Assembly: GCA_018398815.1 (NCBI GenBank)
Contig: CM031607.1
Coordinates: 85,285,956-85,349,955, forward strand
Direction of reading: 5' to 3'
Length of the DNA: 64,000 nucleotides
Source: Conus ventricosus
Lineage: Eukaryota; Mollusca; Gastropoda; Neogastropoda; Conidae
The notes under the pieces: model-generated
What the model saw: only the letters and a program-made list of their open reading frames with translations
Databases searched by the model: none
What the model was told of the DNA's origin: nothing
Shown: one piece after another, positions 8,292 through 19,866 of the stretch
Numbering within the stretch: position 1 is the first letter of the stretch
Layout of the letters: each line of letters begins with the position of its first letter
Program-made: the position numbers and the translations under genes

Positions 8292-8690
8292 ATGGCTTCA
8301 TTCGTAATGATGATAGGCGGCGCTGTGTTAATGCGCTTCTTTTAGGAAGTAATACATTTAGTAAACTGCGGGATGACGGGGAGAGAAAAAGACATAACAA
8401 AGCTATGGAGCAACTAGCCGCAGCACAAGACCCTATTTAAAAGCGAGAATTTAGCAGTTAATTTTATACGACAAAAATGAAAAACAGGGACAGCAGCTTA
8501 CAACATTTAAAGGGCGTTATCAAGCAATAAAAATATTATCTTGTATACAGGCAAACAATCGAGACTTGCCCCACCAAAATTTGGCGACTTTTTTCAACCA
8601 TCGAAAAAACAAAAAGATGCAAGAATCGCGTTTATTGTCTTTGGCATGACCGTCGTGTATTTGTTTCAAAATATATTGGCTGAATAAAAA
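8292..8690 (+). pseudogene. Small membrane/coiled-coil element protein (broken)
   Basis: The sequence begins MASFVMMIGGAVL, a hydrophobic N-terminus. After a one-base shift it continues as SNTFSKLRDDGERKRHNKAM and EQLAAAQDP, a charged helical region. This layout (short hydrophobic start, then an E/K/R-rich helix) is known upstream of the integrase in related invertebrate elements, but its function is unknown to me. At least two frameshifts lie within the first 150 bp. Confidence 0.4.
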
Positions 8691-8762
8691 TGAACAAATC
8701 TATTATTTTGCCAAAAGGATATGGAAGGGAATCACGGCAATAAAAACTAACCAGCAGCAAGT

Positions 8763-9600
8763 ATGAAAAACAGAAAGGAAAAGTTTCTAAACAAGCATTT
8801 GGGAAATTTATTACCAGCACCTAGACGAATACAGGACCCACTTTGTGAAACATAACCCAACGACCCCATCAAAGATCTTCTATTTTACCCCCTGATACAT
8901 TTTAAAGAAAAAGATTTAAGTACGCCCTCACAGTCATTGACATAGCTTCAAGATACAAAGATGCAGAACCATTAACAAAAAAGAGTGCTTCTGCTGTTGC
9001 TGTTGCCATACAACTGATATACCAGCGGGGCCCCCTTAATTATCCTCGCTGATTCAAGTTGATGATGGAAAAAAATTTTTAAAGGCCAAGTGAATAAATT
9101 ATTGTTAAACATAGAGTTACCATTAAAAGAGGCATTCCTGGAGTTCCAGATAAACAGGCTTTAGTTGAAAACTTTAACAAACAGTTATCCGAAAGACTTT
9201 TTTCCTACAGTATCACAGAGAGCTGATTGACAATTCTCGCAACACGAAGGTTAGAAAACTGCCCTCAGTTTTGCGCGCAATGAATAATGAAGAATTTAAA
9301 GGTCTAAAACCAGTACAAGCAATCAAAAAACAAACAAAAATGTTGCTGAAGACTCCAGTAAACCAGCAAACTATTACCGTTTGGTTTAAAAGTAAGGTAC
9401 CTTTATTTCCCCCGGGGAAGCAGAAGGGACACTCGCATCAGGGCAACAGATCCAGTTTGGAGTGTTGATCCATATGAAATAAAAAGAATTTTTAAAATGA
9501 ATCCGCCCGTGTATTATTTACGAGAAACTGACAAACAAATCAACCAGCTCCTCAAGATCGTTTGTGAAGGAAGAACTGCAGATAATCCCGCCAGACACAG
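8763..9600 (+). pseudogene. DDE (retroviral-type) integrase, frame-broken
   Basis: Fragments in all three frames form one collinear protein. YALTVIDIASRYKDAEPL (about 8920-8970) holds the first catalytic Asp, the VDDGKEF-equivalent near 9060-9085 holds the second Asp, and VENFNK (about 9165-9182) holds the Glu of the DDE triad. SVLRAMNNEEFKGLKPVQAI follows. Then TRIRATDPVWSVDPYEIKRI and MNPPVYYLRE form the chromodomain-like C-terminal segment typical of Maverick integrases. The enzyme inserts the linear element DNA and makes the 5-6 bp target duplication seen at the ends. At least five indels break the frame, several in runs of A or T. Confidence 0.8.
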
Positions 9601-9645
9601 TTCCAGTTGCTTAATTAATTTACAGAAATATATTTATGTTCTAAA

Positions 9646-9960
9646 ATGGAAGTTTCAAATGAAGCAAGAATGATAAAGAAGAGACCTTGGAATTGATACA
9701 GGAATCATATGATACGAGTTCTACTATTAAGGAAAACTTGTGAGGGTTCACCAACACATGCTAAAACATCCAGATCACCTACAAACCCAAAATCCCAAAT
9801 TTGATTGGGGAAAAGAATATCTTAAAGTAAAAAAAAAAATTCGAGCACATAAAGCAAACATGAAAAAGATTTAGCTGAATTGGATGATGATATGATTGAG
9901 CTTATAATAAAACTTGAGGAAAAAGTTTTCTCCTGGCCCGAAATACTGTATATTTTGGGT
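9646..9960 (+). pseudogene. Small duplicated element ORF, first copy (broken)
   Basis: This is a near-duplicate of the 10031-10330 ORF, with frameshifts after ~14 codons (MEVSNEARMIKK...). It shares the same flanks: CAGTTCCAGTTGCTTAATTA upstream and TTTTCTCCTGGCCCGAAATA downstream. The protein is short, charged and helical, with no recognised domain. Confidence 0.5.
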
Positions 9961-10030
9961 CTTAAACCATAAACTCTTAATCACAGTTCCAGTTGCTTAA
10001 TTAATTACAAAAATATATTTGAGACTAAAA

Positions 10031-10330
10031 ATGGAAGCTCAAAAGGGAAAGACGGGAAACGAAACAAGAATGATAAAGAAAGAGACCTTGGAATTGATAC
10101 GGGAATTTTATGATATGAATTCTGTTATTAAAGAAACATTTGCAAAAGATTTATCAAGAGATGCTAAAAAATCCAGATCACCTACAACCCAAAATCCAAA
10201 TTTTGATTGGGGAAAAGAATATCTTGAAATAATAAAAAAATTCGAGCACTCAAGAAAACATGAAAAAAGATTTAGCTGAATTGGATGAAGATATGATTGA
10301 TCTTATAATAAAAGTTGATGAAAAATATAA
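10031..10330 (+). CDS. Small charged helical element protein, second tandem copy
   Basis: A frame from the ATG at 10031 stays open for ~82 codons (MEAQKGKTGNETRMIKKETL...FDWGKEYLEIIKKFEHSR). It then shifts, and the homology with the first copy continues (AELDEDMIDLIIK). The family is not recognised. It lies between integrase and the convergent PolB. With the first copy it forms a tandem gene duplication of about 385 bp period, including putative promoter and 3' sequence. Confidence 0.45.
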
Positions 10331-10639
10331 ACCCTTGTTTATGCTGTTCCCCAAATTGCCCGATTGCATATGAAAACTCTGGATTAAAAAATTTACTCGT
10401 TTAGTGTTTGTTCTATCTAATGATTCTTTGTTACAACAGTTGTGTTGATCTCATGTAGATTAATCGCAGTTTTACGTTGTCATGATGAAAAGTATGTTTA
10501 TTGAACAATGTTCTTTGTAGTTGTCATGCGATATGTTTGACTGCACAACACTGCGAGATATTCCCTTTCCTTTCTTAATGGTTTTCTCCGGGCTCGAAAT
10601 ACTGTACTTTTTTCGACCTTAAACCAACAACTCCTTGAT

Positions 10640-13600
10640 CACCCCTCCGATAATTCGTCTTCATCTTTCCTAAAACCTTCTTATTAACGGATGAATGTAA
10701 AGGCGAATCTTTGGGTAATCAGATGTGTCATACCATCCCGCATGCCCTTTAGTACTTCTAATTCCATGTCTTTATAGATGTCTTCAGTAGGGATATCTAT
10801 AAAAAAACTATCTGAAATCTGTGTAAAGTACTCTGGACTCTGGATACCGGGGTTTAAAGTAGTCATAAAGAAATTCTAACATAAAAAAGCTTTGATAATT
10901 CTAAAACAGTAAACCCAATTTAAATTTACGGGTTTTTGTCTAATTTGATTTTCTTTTTTTTCATCTTATTGCCAAAAAGCTGACATGAATCTTCTAAAAT
11001 CTGAAAATTTAGGTTTTGAAGTCAGTTTAAATTGCTTCGTTCTCTTTGGTGACCAATCTGACATCTTTACGCTGTGCGGTTTTTCCATAGTCTTCCCAAA
11101 ACGCTGTTGTTCATCAGCTTGAAAAGTCTTTTTCTGAAGCTCTGGGGATTTAGTCTAAGATCAGTGTTCTTCATGATGATGGTTTCATAATACTGTTCTT
11201 GATTAATTCTTTTAAATACGATGAACTACTGTTAGTTTTAAAACCCGTGCCTTAAATAAAATTGTAGAAGTCTGAAATGACAGACATAATATTTTTTACT
11301 CGAAGATTAGGCACAGTTTTTAGGCGGCTCTGTTGGATTCATCTTTAGGCTTTCTGCTGCTAATGGGTAGTCATTATGCGGGTCATGGAGTTCCTGAGGA
11401 TATTCTAAGTCAACTTCTAGAATGAAACCACGCTGTTATCTGGCGTAAAAACTGCTAAACCCACTTTAATGCTCCTTGAAAAATTATTCGCACCGCCGTC
11501 TTTTGTACATTTTAAAGTTAGTAAGGGAAAAGTGATTGCGCCATTGCCCTCCATACGATTGTTTGCATCTAAATACATGAGATAGTTAGACCTTTACTTG
11601 GATAAAATCATCTGGGTATTTGTTGTTTGCTTTACGTAATGATGCGACGCCATACTAATTCCTCCACGCAATCCGTTTTCAATCATCGAATCATGGTAAA
11701 TCTGACAATAAATCAAATCTGTACTCAGTAAATTTTAAAGGGAAAGCGTCCCAGCTCATCCCGGGCGCAGAAATTTTAATGCGCAGGATCCAGGCTATAA
11801 TGTTTCATGCAGGTCTTTCTGAAATTTTCAAGACGTCCGCCAACAAACATACCTCGACCATCAAGTATGCATCATGATAGTCTCCCATCGTTTTACAATC
11901 AAACTTCTGCCATGCTTCTTGATCTGCGGGGTAATCAGAATCACTGATGTCCTTTCCTCTAAGATAGAAAAGAACGCGCCTTTAGGCGGAAGTGTATCTT
12001 CATCAAACCTTTTCCCAACTGTTCATGTACTCGTAAGGGTAAACGCCCTTTCTAACAAGAGTTGGGTCAAAATTTTTCTTCTGTTATTGGGCAGGACTTT
12101 AAGGCATAGCCAGTGACTCTAATGATCCCATCAGTGTTGCATAGAGTCAAAAAAGACATGTTATTTAAAGTGAAACACATGTACTTTTCTGATGACTGTG
12201 CAATGCATGTTACCCTGAAGGCGTCATTACTGCTTTCATTTAAGAGGGAGTCGTAACCTCGCAAGTTATGAAAGAAGATGGGCAGCTTCCATGTCTTAGG
12301 ATCAAACTTTAGTTGAGATTGCATTTACTGTGCGCTGCTCCTCTGAACTTTCCGCTAATGTGATCATGGTCTCTTTCTGTGGATTCGCTGCGTTTTTGGA
12401 TGAGAGGCCTAAACCACAAATCCAACAATGTGTGGCTGATTTATACTGTTCTCGGTCTTCGGGCGTCATTATAAATTTCAGATTAATTCAATTATTAGAA
12501 CAGGCGTTACGCATTGCTGCATGCGTTTAAGAAGTATTCTGCGCATTAGGTCCTCTATATAATCGGTTCTGAATGGACCCCACCCAAACCTAACAATGAT
12601 AAAAGCAAATGAGCAAATCTGATGATTACTCACAAAGGCTGTTTTAGGAAGTTTTTGTGGGGTTGGCCCTTCATAAGGAACAATAAGTGATTCAAAGTCT
12701 GCGTAAACTCATATGGACTTGTTTGCAGCCGTTTCCAGTTCTTAAACTAACTTTAGATCCAGGTGGGGGGTAGTTAGTTCTGTATTACAGTCTACAGAAC
12801 TTTTACAATGTTTTATATGTTCAAGCACGGCTGGAACGGAGGGAAAATTCTTGTTAAACATTTTTACAGAATTCTTGTTTCCCATGATTTTTTAAAGTAT
12901 GCCGCATTAGTCTACCCATTGTTCGTATCAATGTGTAATGTTGAGGCAACCTGTTGGTGAAGACATTAGGAGTAAGTCCACAGGGGCTTTTGTCTGGGTA
13001 CCTATTGTTGGGCTGTCTTTAGACACTCTAATAGGCCCCAAATTTTGTTTTCTCAGACCATGGGGTATACATTAACAGTTTTTGGTTTGTTTTGTTCTTC
13101 AAACTGATCAATCTGATCTACACTAACGGGAAAAAGGATACCCACTAAAGTTAAGATCATTGATGTAAGGTTCATAGTTAGATACTTTCTCTGCCGTTTT
13201 TGCGGACGTAATGAAGCCTTGCAAGAACACACCACATAAAACATTTGTTGTCCGAAATTTTTTATGTTTTGAACTGCTCTTTTTGGACTAATGCTGGAAG
13301 TAGGGGAAAGTAAGACTTGCCTACAATCGGCTCATACTTAGCCTGTTTCAATTGATCCTAAGACTTCGCCCTTGCCCAACCAGAGCCCCTTTATTTTTGG
13401 GTTTTTCAGCGGCTTCATCAAACTGTGTAGCAAAGGGGGTCTGCCCAACCAGGTGTTAAGTCATTATGAGAAAGAATAACCTGTTGTTTAGTTGAGACCC
13501 GACTTCTAGATTTTCTTATTTATTGTTATATAGTCGATTAAAACAGCTAACATTACTTTAACTGGCGGGTCTATTGGGTTTGTTACCTGGAACTTGAGAA

Positions 13601-13740
13601 ATAGCATGAACAACACTTGCCCGTACGTTTGTTGGATCAATGACTTCTAGATTAATATCATTTAAAGCTCTTGACAAACGCTCTCCCTTAAGCATTCCTT
13701 CAAACAATTCGTCCCGGTCCTTCATATATCTTATCCATCT
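10640..13740 (-). pseudogene. Family-B (probably protein-primed) DNA polymerase, frame-broken
   Basis: Collinear minus-strand fragments, N to C: CFMWCVLARLHYVRKNG (13240-13190); FPVSVDQIDQFEEQNKP (~13130-13080); RLMRHTLKNHGKQEFC, a zinc-finger-like piece, near 12910; LPIFFHNLRGYDS (exonuclease II motif, ~12275); FDPTLVRKGVYPYEYM (~12070); CKTMGDYHDAYL (~11890); NGLRGGISMASHHYVKANNK (~11690-11630); and RYPESRVLYTD with DSFFIDIPTEDIYKDM (motif C, ~10845-10770). The order and spacing fit the Maverick/adinto-type PolB that replicates the element. Ten or more indels or stops break it, including one inside the catalytic TDTDS motif C. The expected length is about 1000 residues. Confidence 0.85.
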
Positions 13741-13928
13741 TAAGTTTTCTTTTCTAACTTAAAAATATTTTTAAAAATTTAAAAAAAAATTTAAACAGAA
13801 ACAATTTTCAACGGTCTTTTTGTGCTTGGACTCATAAAATAAAGTATAAAAGCCCTTTGATGTTGTTAATGTGAGCTGTTTGAACAGAGTTTTAATGTCT
13901 CGTTTTTCTTTTTTTAAACATTCCATTT

Positions 13929-14500
13929 TTATCTGCTCGGTGTCGGCTGTTGAGAAAAAAATTGCCCTTGCCTTTTTTGAAGATCAAACTTTTGTCTTTT
14001 ATAGTCATCAAAATCGGCTTGTAAACGACTAAATTCTTCATCCGTGATGTTTGAGTCAACTAGCGCTTTATTTATTGTCAGTTTGAACGAACTTTAAATT
14101 TAGTGTTATTAGTTGAACCATAGCTGTGTGCTTTTGGAGTTTAGTTTTTAATTTTTTGCTTGCAGCATATACAGCTAATGAACCCCAAAGGGCCGAGAGC
14201 TAAAGACAAACCCCCTAGAGGTAAAGCTGCGGGTGCACCAACGCCTGTTGCTAAGAGACCAAACACTTGTTCCAGCCGATAGACCATCCAAGCCCATGCT
14301 CCAGTTTTAAATATGTAACAGCATTAAAGGCAGCAGAATACCTTCGTTTGGTTTTGCTGTATTTTGAAAGGTCTTGCTTAGTTTTTGTTGCATTTGCGTA
14401 ATGTTTGTTAATCTGAAGGTTTTATGTTGGGGGTTTCTACTATCCCTTCTTTTGGTGGCTCTGGCGCTGTAGTCACATTTGGATAAACCCGAAAGACATG
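13929..14500 (-). pseudogene. Small hydrophobic/helical element protein (broken)
   Basis: From an ATG at 14500 the fragments read KQDLSKYSKTKRRYSAAFNA, then a frame-shifted glycine/alanine-rich hydrophobic stretch (~14290-14180), then INKALVDSNITDEEFSRLQA and DDYKRQK, ending at the TAA at 13929. The hydrophobic centre followed by an NKAL...I-x-D-E-E-F helix is a recurrent small protein in invertebrate Maverick-like elements, and a membrane role is likely. At least three frameshifts are present. It lies between PolB and the capsid gene on the same strand. Confidence 0.45.
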
Positions 14501-14529
14501 CTTTTTTAAAAATAAAAAATAATTTAGTA

Positions 14530-15795
14530 TTTTATATCTTTTTAAACTATTATCTTGAATATTCAGCTGCGCATCATTTTATTAAAAACAAATGTACATT
14601 AACTGGTTTATCGCCATCTTTTTCTTTATCAATTTGAATGGTTTTTCCGTCTTTAAAAAGTTCTCCCACTTCCATGCAACTGATTATCCTCTGTCGATCT
14701 TAGGTCAATCCATAAACCGTATTTTGTTGTTAAATAATTCATCGAGCCTAACGCTGTGAAGGTGTAGATTTTTTAGACACAAGGTCTACTGGGCGGATTT
14801 CTACACCTCCTGCCTCCAAACAGTTTTCTTATTTCATCAAAATGTTGATAAGGTTTAAGCCCGCTAGCGTAGATTGGTTAGGACTACCCTCAATCGAACA
14901 TTGTACTTTCGTTATTTTAGGATTCATAAACTTTTCACTTCCTCTTTTGAATGGTTCTTCATCTTCACACAGCAATAAAATACCTTTAAGTGATCTTGCT
15001 GCGGCACTAAAAATAAAAATTCCATTTAGTGTCTGCCCTGCTTCTGGGATAAAGTTGTATGATGACTCACTCTTTCGTAATATATTGCTAATTTTGACTG
15101 ATATTGTTGTCAATCAGCCTTGCTAAATTAGGGTTGCTCACAACGTAAACTCTAACGAGATGTCAGAAATGCTGTACTTTTCTTCCGTGTCTGAGATCTG
15201 TAACAGTTTGTATTATTAAAAGTTAGTTCATATGACAATCTGTCTTTTAATGCTCCTTGAAAGTATGGAGGGATGCGCTTTTAACAACTCAAATCAAGGG
15301 AATGGAAAAGCGATTTCCATACGCAAAATTTACTGCTACATACTTTTTTGCCGTCTTTAACCATCTGCGGCGCCTATTCTAGGTTTTAGTGCTTCTTCAT
15401 TTTCGATTCCTTGAAACGCAAGATCGGCCCTTTCATTCCCGGTTAGCCATAGATCAGAATAGGTTAAAAATATGTCTGCATTGTGAAAAAAAAATATTTC
15501 TTGCCCCCCAAGTTTTATAGAAATTTTCTTAACGATTGCCCACCCCAGATTCTGAACAACTGTCCTGTTTTGGTCTGTTGTTGAAGCGAGTTCTATTTTG
15601 AAAGTAAGTTGCGCAGAGCCCGGCACAATTTACTTCATCTGCTCCTAGGTCTGGAAATTTGACAGTAAGAATTTGATCTGCATCAATAGTAGATGGATTA
15701 TTGGAACAGTAATATTCCGTTTATTTCCCTTCACGCCAAGGGGCTCTTTCAGTCTTCTATGCGGGTCAAAATATTGAGCCATATGCTTGTGACAT
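14530..15795 (-). pseudogene. Major capsid protein of Maverick/adinto type, frame-broken
   Basis: From the ATG at 15795 (MSQAYGSIF) the fragments are NNPSTIDADQILTVKFPDLG; PGSAQLTFKIELASTTDQNR; VVQNLGWAIVKKISIKLGGQ; DLWLTGNERADLAFQGIENE; ILLLCEDEEPFKRGSEKFMN with PKITKVQCSIEGSPNQ; and KYGLWIDLRSTEDNQLHGSG near 14690. The VQN-G-A-VKK...-DLW...-ER block and the late IDLR...GSG block characterise the double-jelly-roll-type capsid proteins of these elements. About 420 residues are expected, the usual size. Frameshifts occur roughly every 100-250 bp. The start codon lies 40 bp from the divergent ORF at 15836. Confidence 0.8.
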
Positions 15796-15835
15796 TTTTT
15801 ATAAAACAAAATAAAAAGTTTATTATTTAAGAAAC

Positions 15836-16250
15836 ATGGCAGGAATTGAAAGGGGAAAAAGATTATGATGTTTTTGATCCTGGAGACGACATGAGTGAAA
15901 TGACTCCTTTGACACAGCATCGCTCAACGGCCCATTGCGGCGTGAATTAAAAAGAAAGTACGGTCGGAGCATTTTTTCAAAAGTTTAGGCCTAGAACCCC
16001 GAATTTATAGACCCTAAAGATTTTGAAGTAAAAGATAAAAGGGCCCTTTGTATGTGTAAAACGATCAAGGAGAACCCGTTCAGCTTTTCAACTAAACGAG
16101 ACCCCTCAAAGTTTTATGCCATAGGTACAATTAGACAAAGACTCCTGTGAGCGTACAAAATTTGCCTTGGCATTTCTAAAACCCAAAAATTTAAATAGGG
16201 ATGCAGTTGCGAAACTTCAAAAACACTACAAAAACTCCCAACAATAACCA
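15836..16250 (+). pseudogene. Unrecognised element ORF divergent from the capsid gene
   Basis: From an ATG at 15836 the frames give DYDVFDPGDDMSEMTPLTQH, then KFALAFLKPKNLNRDAVAKL and QKHYKNS with shifts between. I do not recognise a domain. It may be a separate small gene or the 5' part of the coiled-coil gene that follows. Confidence 0.3.
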
Positions 16251-16260
16251 AATACAAAAC

Positions 16261-17089
16261 ATGGAACTTCAAGATTTAAGTCAAACAGCAGGGGAAATAA
16301 TAGAAGCAGAAACCAGTTTTTCAGAAGAAACAGTACCAAAACAATAGATGCAGAAACCAGTTTTTCCGAAGAAACAGTACCAAAAACCCAAATTTATGTT
16401 TCTTCATTGCCTATAAGAGAATTATTAGCCCCTTTAAACGTACTTTAAGAACCCTTTAGAGGCGAATTAATAAACAATTTAGCAAAACTGAGTGAACTAA
16501 ATGAGGATATAAAAAGAGAAAAAGAAAAACTCGTTGAGGTTGATGACGCCAACTTAGGCTTGGGGATAAAGAAAGATAACCCAAAGACTAAAAGAGCTTA
16601 AAGAACTGAGATCATTAAGAATAGAAGCGGCGTCTACTAACCGAGAACAATTACGAACTCAAGTGAGCAGAATAAGAGAAAACTATCCAAAGAATTTTAT
16701 ATGAAGACACGACGCTAGCAAAAACGAATTACGAACCTGTTTAGAGAGAAGAGTCATATTAGCAAGCGTTATAAACGGCCTTAGGATTTGCAATAGTACA
16801 TGGCGATGGCTATTACAGGCGGCGGTGGTCAAATCCCAGTGCCTCCAACGCCATCACCTCCATCACCGCCTAATAAATCATGGGTAAAAAAACAGCTTGA
16901 TCTTTTTGGGGTTTATTAAAAAAATTAGCCAGTAAAGCCATGGACGCTTTACCAGGTATATTAGGGGGTGTTGTTAGCTGGCTTTTGTCTACTGCAAGCA
17001 AAGTAGTTGGCTTTATGGGCCCAGCACTTATGGGCGTTAGTTCTCCCTTAATAGTCGGGTTAATTTTTAGTAAGATAAAGACCAAGTAA
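16261..17089 (+). pseudogene. Coiled-coil protein with proline-rich linker and hydrophobic C-terminus
   Basis: The sequence begins MELQDLSQTAGEIIEAETSF. A 42-45 bp direct duplication (AGAAGCAGAAACCAGTTTTT) follows at 16306-16385. A long charged coiled coil comes next (RGELINNLAKLSELNEDIKR and onwards), then a GGGG + PVPPTPSPPSPP linker (~16825-16870). The end is a hydrophobic tail, MDALPGILGGVVSWLLSTAS with VGFMGPALMGVSSPLIVGLI, stopping with TAA at 17087-17089. This coil + Pro linker + GLPGI-like hydrophobic end recurs in marine-invertebrate Maverick-like elements. It may be a membrane-active virion protein. Several indels break the frame. Confidence 0.5.
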
Positions 17090-17164
17090 TCCTAGGCCAG
17101 TTAATCCAAAAACAAGTCTGTCTTTTCATATTCATGGTCAAATTTTTTTTTTTATTTCTTCAAC

Positions 17165-18240
17165 GGCCTTTGGGCTTTGGGCCGCGGGGATTGGATGACT
17201 TATTCTTGGAGGGTCATCTTGTTTGTTTACTGTTGCAATATTACTGGCTCAGAATTTATTTCGTTTTTTCCAACCTTCTGTTCATTGCCTGCCACGAGGA
17301 TTTCATTATTGTAGTTTATTATTGTTCCTCTCTGGAGTCTGAGGTCAGAAGGCAGCATGTTTTAAACCAGTTTCCAACAGCAAAATCTACTTTCGATCTT
17401 GCGATTGTAAAACATTCTGGTACCTTTTAATACTGAAAGGGAAATCAACTGTAGAATTAATGGCGTCCTCTAAATTTGCTAAGTATTGTTTTTGTGCATC
17501 AAAGCCAGTAGAAGGATCAGTTATGCTCGATTCGTTTGTGCTTGCGAACCTAGCAAACACCCAAACGTAAGTACGAACAGAGTCGTTTATCCGTTCTATT
17601 CCGCTTTAGTTAGGCCCTTAGAAGTGTCTAAGATAAATGTTGTCCATGCTGTTTTGTGCTCTTGCTCTATGGACCCGGGGTGAAAAGCGTGCCTTTAAGA
17701 AAGATATGTAAGGAGGATTCCAGTCATAGTTATACTTCTGTGCACGCCCCAAAAATAGGGGTGCCTAGACCATGATTAAGATCTGACTTTTCAAAAGTCT
17801 GTCTTGGCTTTAATATTGAATTCGTTACAGATCCTTTCAAAAGCCTTCAGGGCTATTCTGTTGCTGAATGGATTAAACGGTTTGTCATTTGGCAATGGCG
17901 CTTGCAGTTCAGTTAAAATACGTCTGAAGGTGTAATAAAAATAAAATCTGTACACTGACCTCACCAAGGACAGGATGATTTAAAATGATCAGCATACGAC
18001 ACCCCAAAACCCAGTTGATGCACAAAACACAGCAAAGTTTAACGGGTTCTGATAAAACTGCATGGAGGGACTAAACCACCTTTTTGGGATGTAGTCGTTT
18101 TTAATAGGAGGGTTAAGATAGCTCTTCAAGGGAGTAATAACCTTTACTCGAAAGGTGCAGACTGAGTCACAGAAATGTCAAGAGTATCAGTTGTTATTTT
18201 TTTAAAAGATTGTAGTGCGGCCCAACAGAATATTTTGCAT
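17165..18240 (-). pseudogene. Conserved Maverick-like element protein, full-length but frame-broken
   Basis: The start at 18240 (MQNILLGR...) matches the intact N-terminus of copy A (1-142). Downstream pieces are RWFSPSMQFYQNPLNFAVFC; ASTGFGVSYADHF; LTELQAPLPNDKPFNPFSN; RIALKAFERICNEFNIKAKT; NESSITDPSTGFDAQKQYLA; and LDFAVGNWFKTCCLLTSDSR near the end. The FCA-TG-GVS motif and the late SSI...G..A...L..LE pattern identify a family I have seen only in Maverick/adinto-like elements. No enzymatic motif is visible. A structural or assembly role is inferred from context. Confidence 0.55.
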
Positions 18241-18358
18241 TAGTATATTTGAATGCGCTCATTTTTATTTCTTTTAAAAAAAATTTTTTGTAACAATAAC
18301 AACTCAAGACCGTCCTTCGTTTTTAGAACATGCTATTGATAACAATTGCGGAACCAGA

Positions 18359-18987
18359 ATGGTTGCACTTCATGAAATTTTTTACAAAGTTTTTGGGTTT
18401 AATATTACTGAATCCAAAAAGAATAATAAGATTAAAAAGTTAATAATAGAGGACAATTTAGTTAGCAAGTTAACCATACCTGATGGTTATTATGGTTTTG
18501 CTCGCTAAAAAAAAGCAACGAGTAACTTTGACATTACTCTCAAATTTAAATTTAATGCGAATCAAAAACAATGTTGACCTTCAAACCTGAAGAGAAGAAG
18601 TGGGTTACTATTTTGATGGAGAGTAGCTAAAATGTTAGGCCCTTTTCAACTGCCAATCAACCCATTCATAGTTTTAGAGTTACACCAAACAAAACTACTT
18701 ATGAGGGGGAAAATCCGCTCAATCTTCATTACATTCATTACTCTATGTTCATTTGGATGAGCTGAGCACTGATGAAAACTTATATGAGGAAGGCCCCCAA
18801 CTGTTTTAAGGCTCTTCCATCAGGGAAAGCTGCATATTGCGATTATGAAAATTTTACAATTCCTAATTTACAGTTTTAAAAAATTAGTTTGTGGAAGGGT
18901 TGGATCATTTTAATATAAAAATTGCAGACAAAACAGGGGAAAATCGTAAAATGTGATAACCTGCACATTGTTTTGGAAATAAAATAA
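18359..18987 (+). pseudogene. Broken copy of the 204-aa candidate minor capsid gene
   Basis: This aligns end to end with 257-871, with the same start (MVALHEIF) and stop. It carries about ten single-base or short indels, many in A or T runs (e.g. TCGCTAAAAAAAAGC, ACTTATATGAGGAAGG), plus substitutions. No long frame survives. Confidence 0.85.
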
Positions 18988-19004
18988 GTTGTACTAAAAA
19001 AATA

Positions 19005-19851
19005 ATGTCGCGTGGACCAGAAGAATCCGGAGTTACATTAGCGCCTGTGAGGTGTATAACTTTAGAATTAAAAGACCTTGCAGACGTTGCGGACTTTGAA
19101 CAGAATGGTGAGATAGGCGCTTTGTATGGTTTTGAGTACACTAAAGATGGTGATTATAAACGCAAAGAGGTTGGCGACAACAAAAAAGTTTCCTAAACTA
19201 GACCAACTGCGCAATGTAGAAGCAAAAAATGCTGGCCAGTATGAATATAAAATAGTTCGAAAACCTGACAGCAAATGGCACTTAGAAACCATAATTTTGA
19301 ATGGGACATGAAATTTGAATTCATAAGCCCATTTACATTTTTTAGCCGTCAAAAAAGTTTAGAAAGCTTTCAACTCTGGTCTTTACATGTAAGTCTTATG
19401 CGAGGACAATAGTCGGAAAGGAGATTGAAAAACGCCGTATGGGAGAAACAGTACACCCCACAGAAAAGAACGGTTTTAAAGAGCTTCTCAAATTCAGTTC
19501 TTTCCACGCAGGAAATTAGGAGACACGTTCACAATGATATTTAAAATTTCTGTCTTAAAAGATGAGGAGGGGGATGGGTTGTGGGCGTTAGTGACATACT
19601 TATAAAAGGGAATTAAAAATTGCTGGCAAAACTTAGATGTTAAAACGTTTTAAAGTTAAAAATCGTCGTTCTTCCAATGGTGAGGATATTAAGGTCATAA
19701 CAACAAGCAACAAAATCAATATTGACTTAAATAGAAACAATCTTACAGAACTAAATTGGATTAATCTTACACATTTAGGCCTCATAGGGTTTTATTATAT
19801 GAACAAGTTTTGACGGAGAGTATAATAAACATAATAACTGGTTTAGATTAA
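19005..19851 (+). pseudogene. Broken copy of the 285-aa gene
   Basis: Aligns with 889-1746 end to end. The first 60 codons are open (MSRGPEESGVTLAP...GDNKK), then an extra A in an AAAAAA run shifts the frame at about 19190. Further indels follow. The last 100 bp are almost identical to copy A. Confidence 0.85.
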
Positions 19852-19866
19852 ATTCTGTATAAAACT

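Noticed and set aside
17165..18240. Adenovirus-type protease gene in copy B
   Set aside because: Checked for a His/Cys protease pattern. The readable pieces instead match a conserved non-enzymatic family of these elements.
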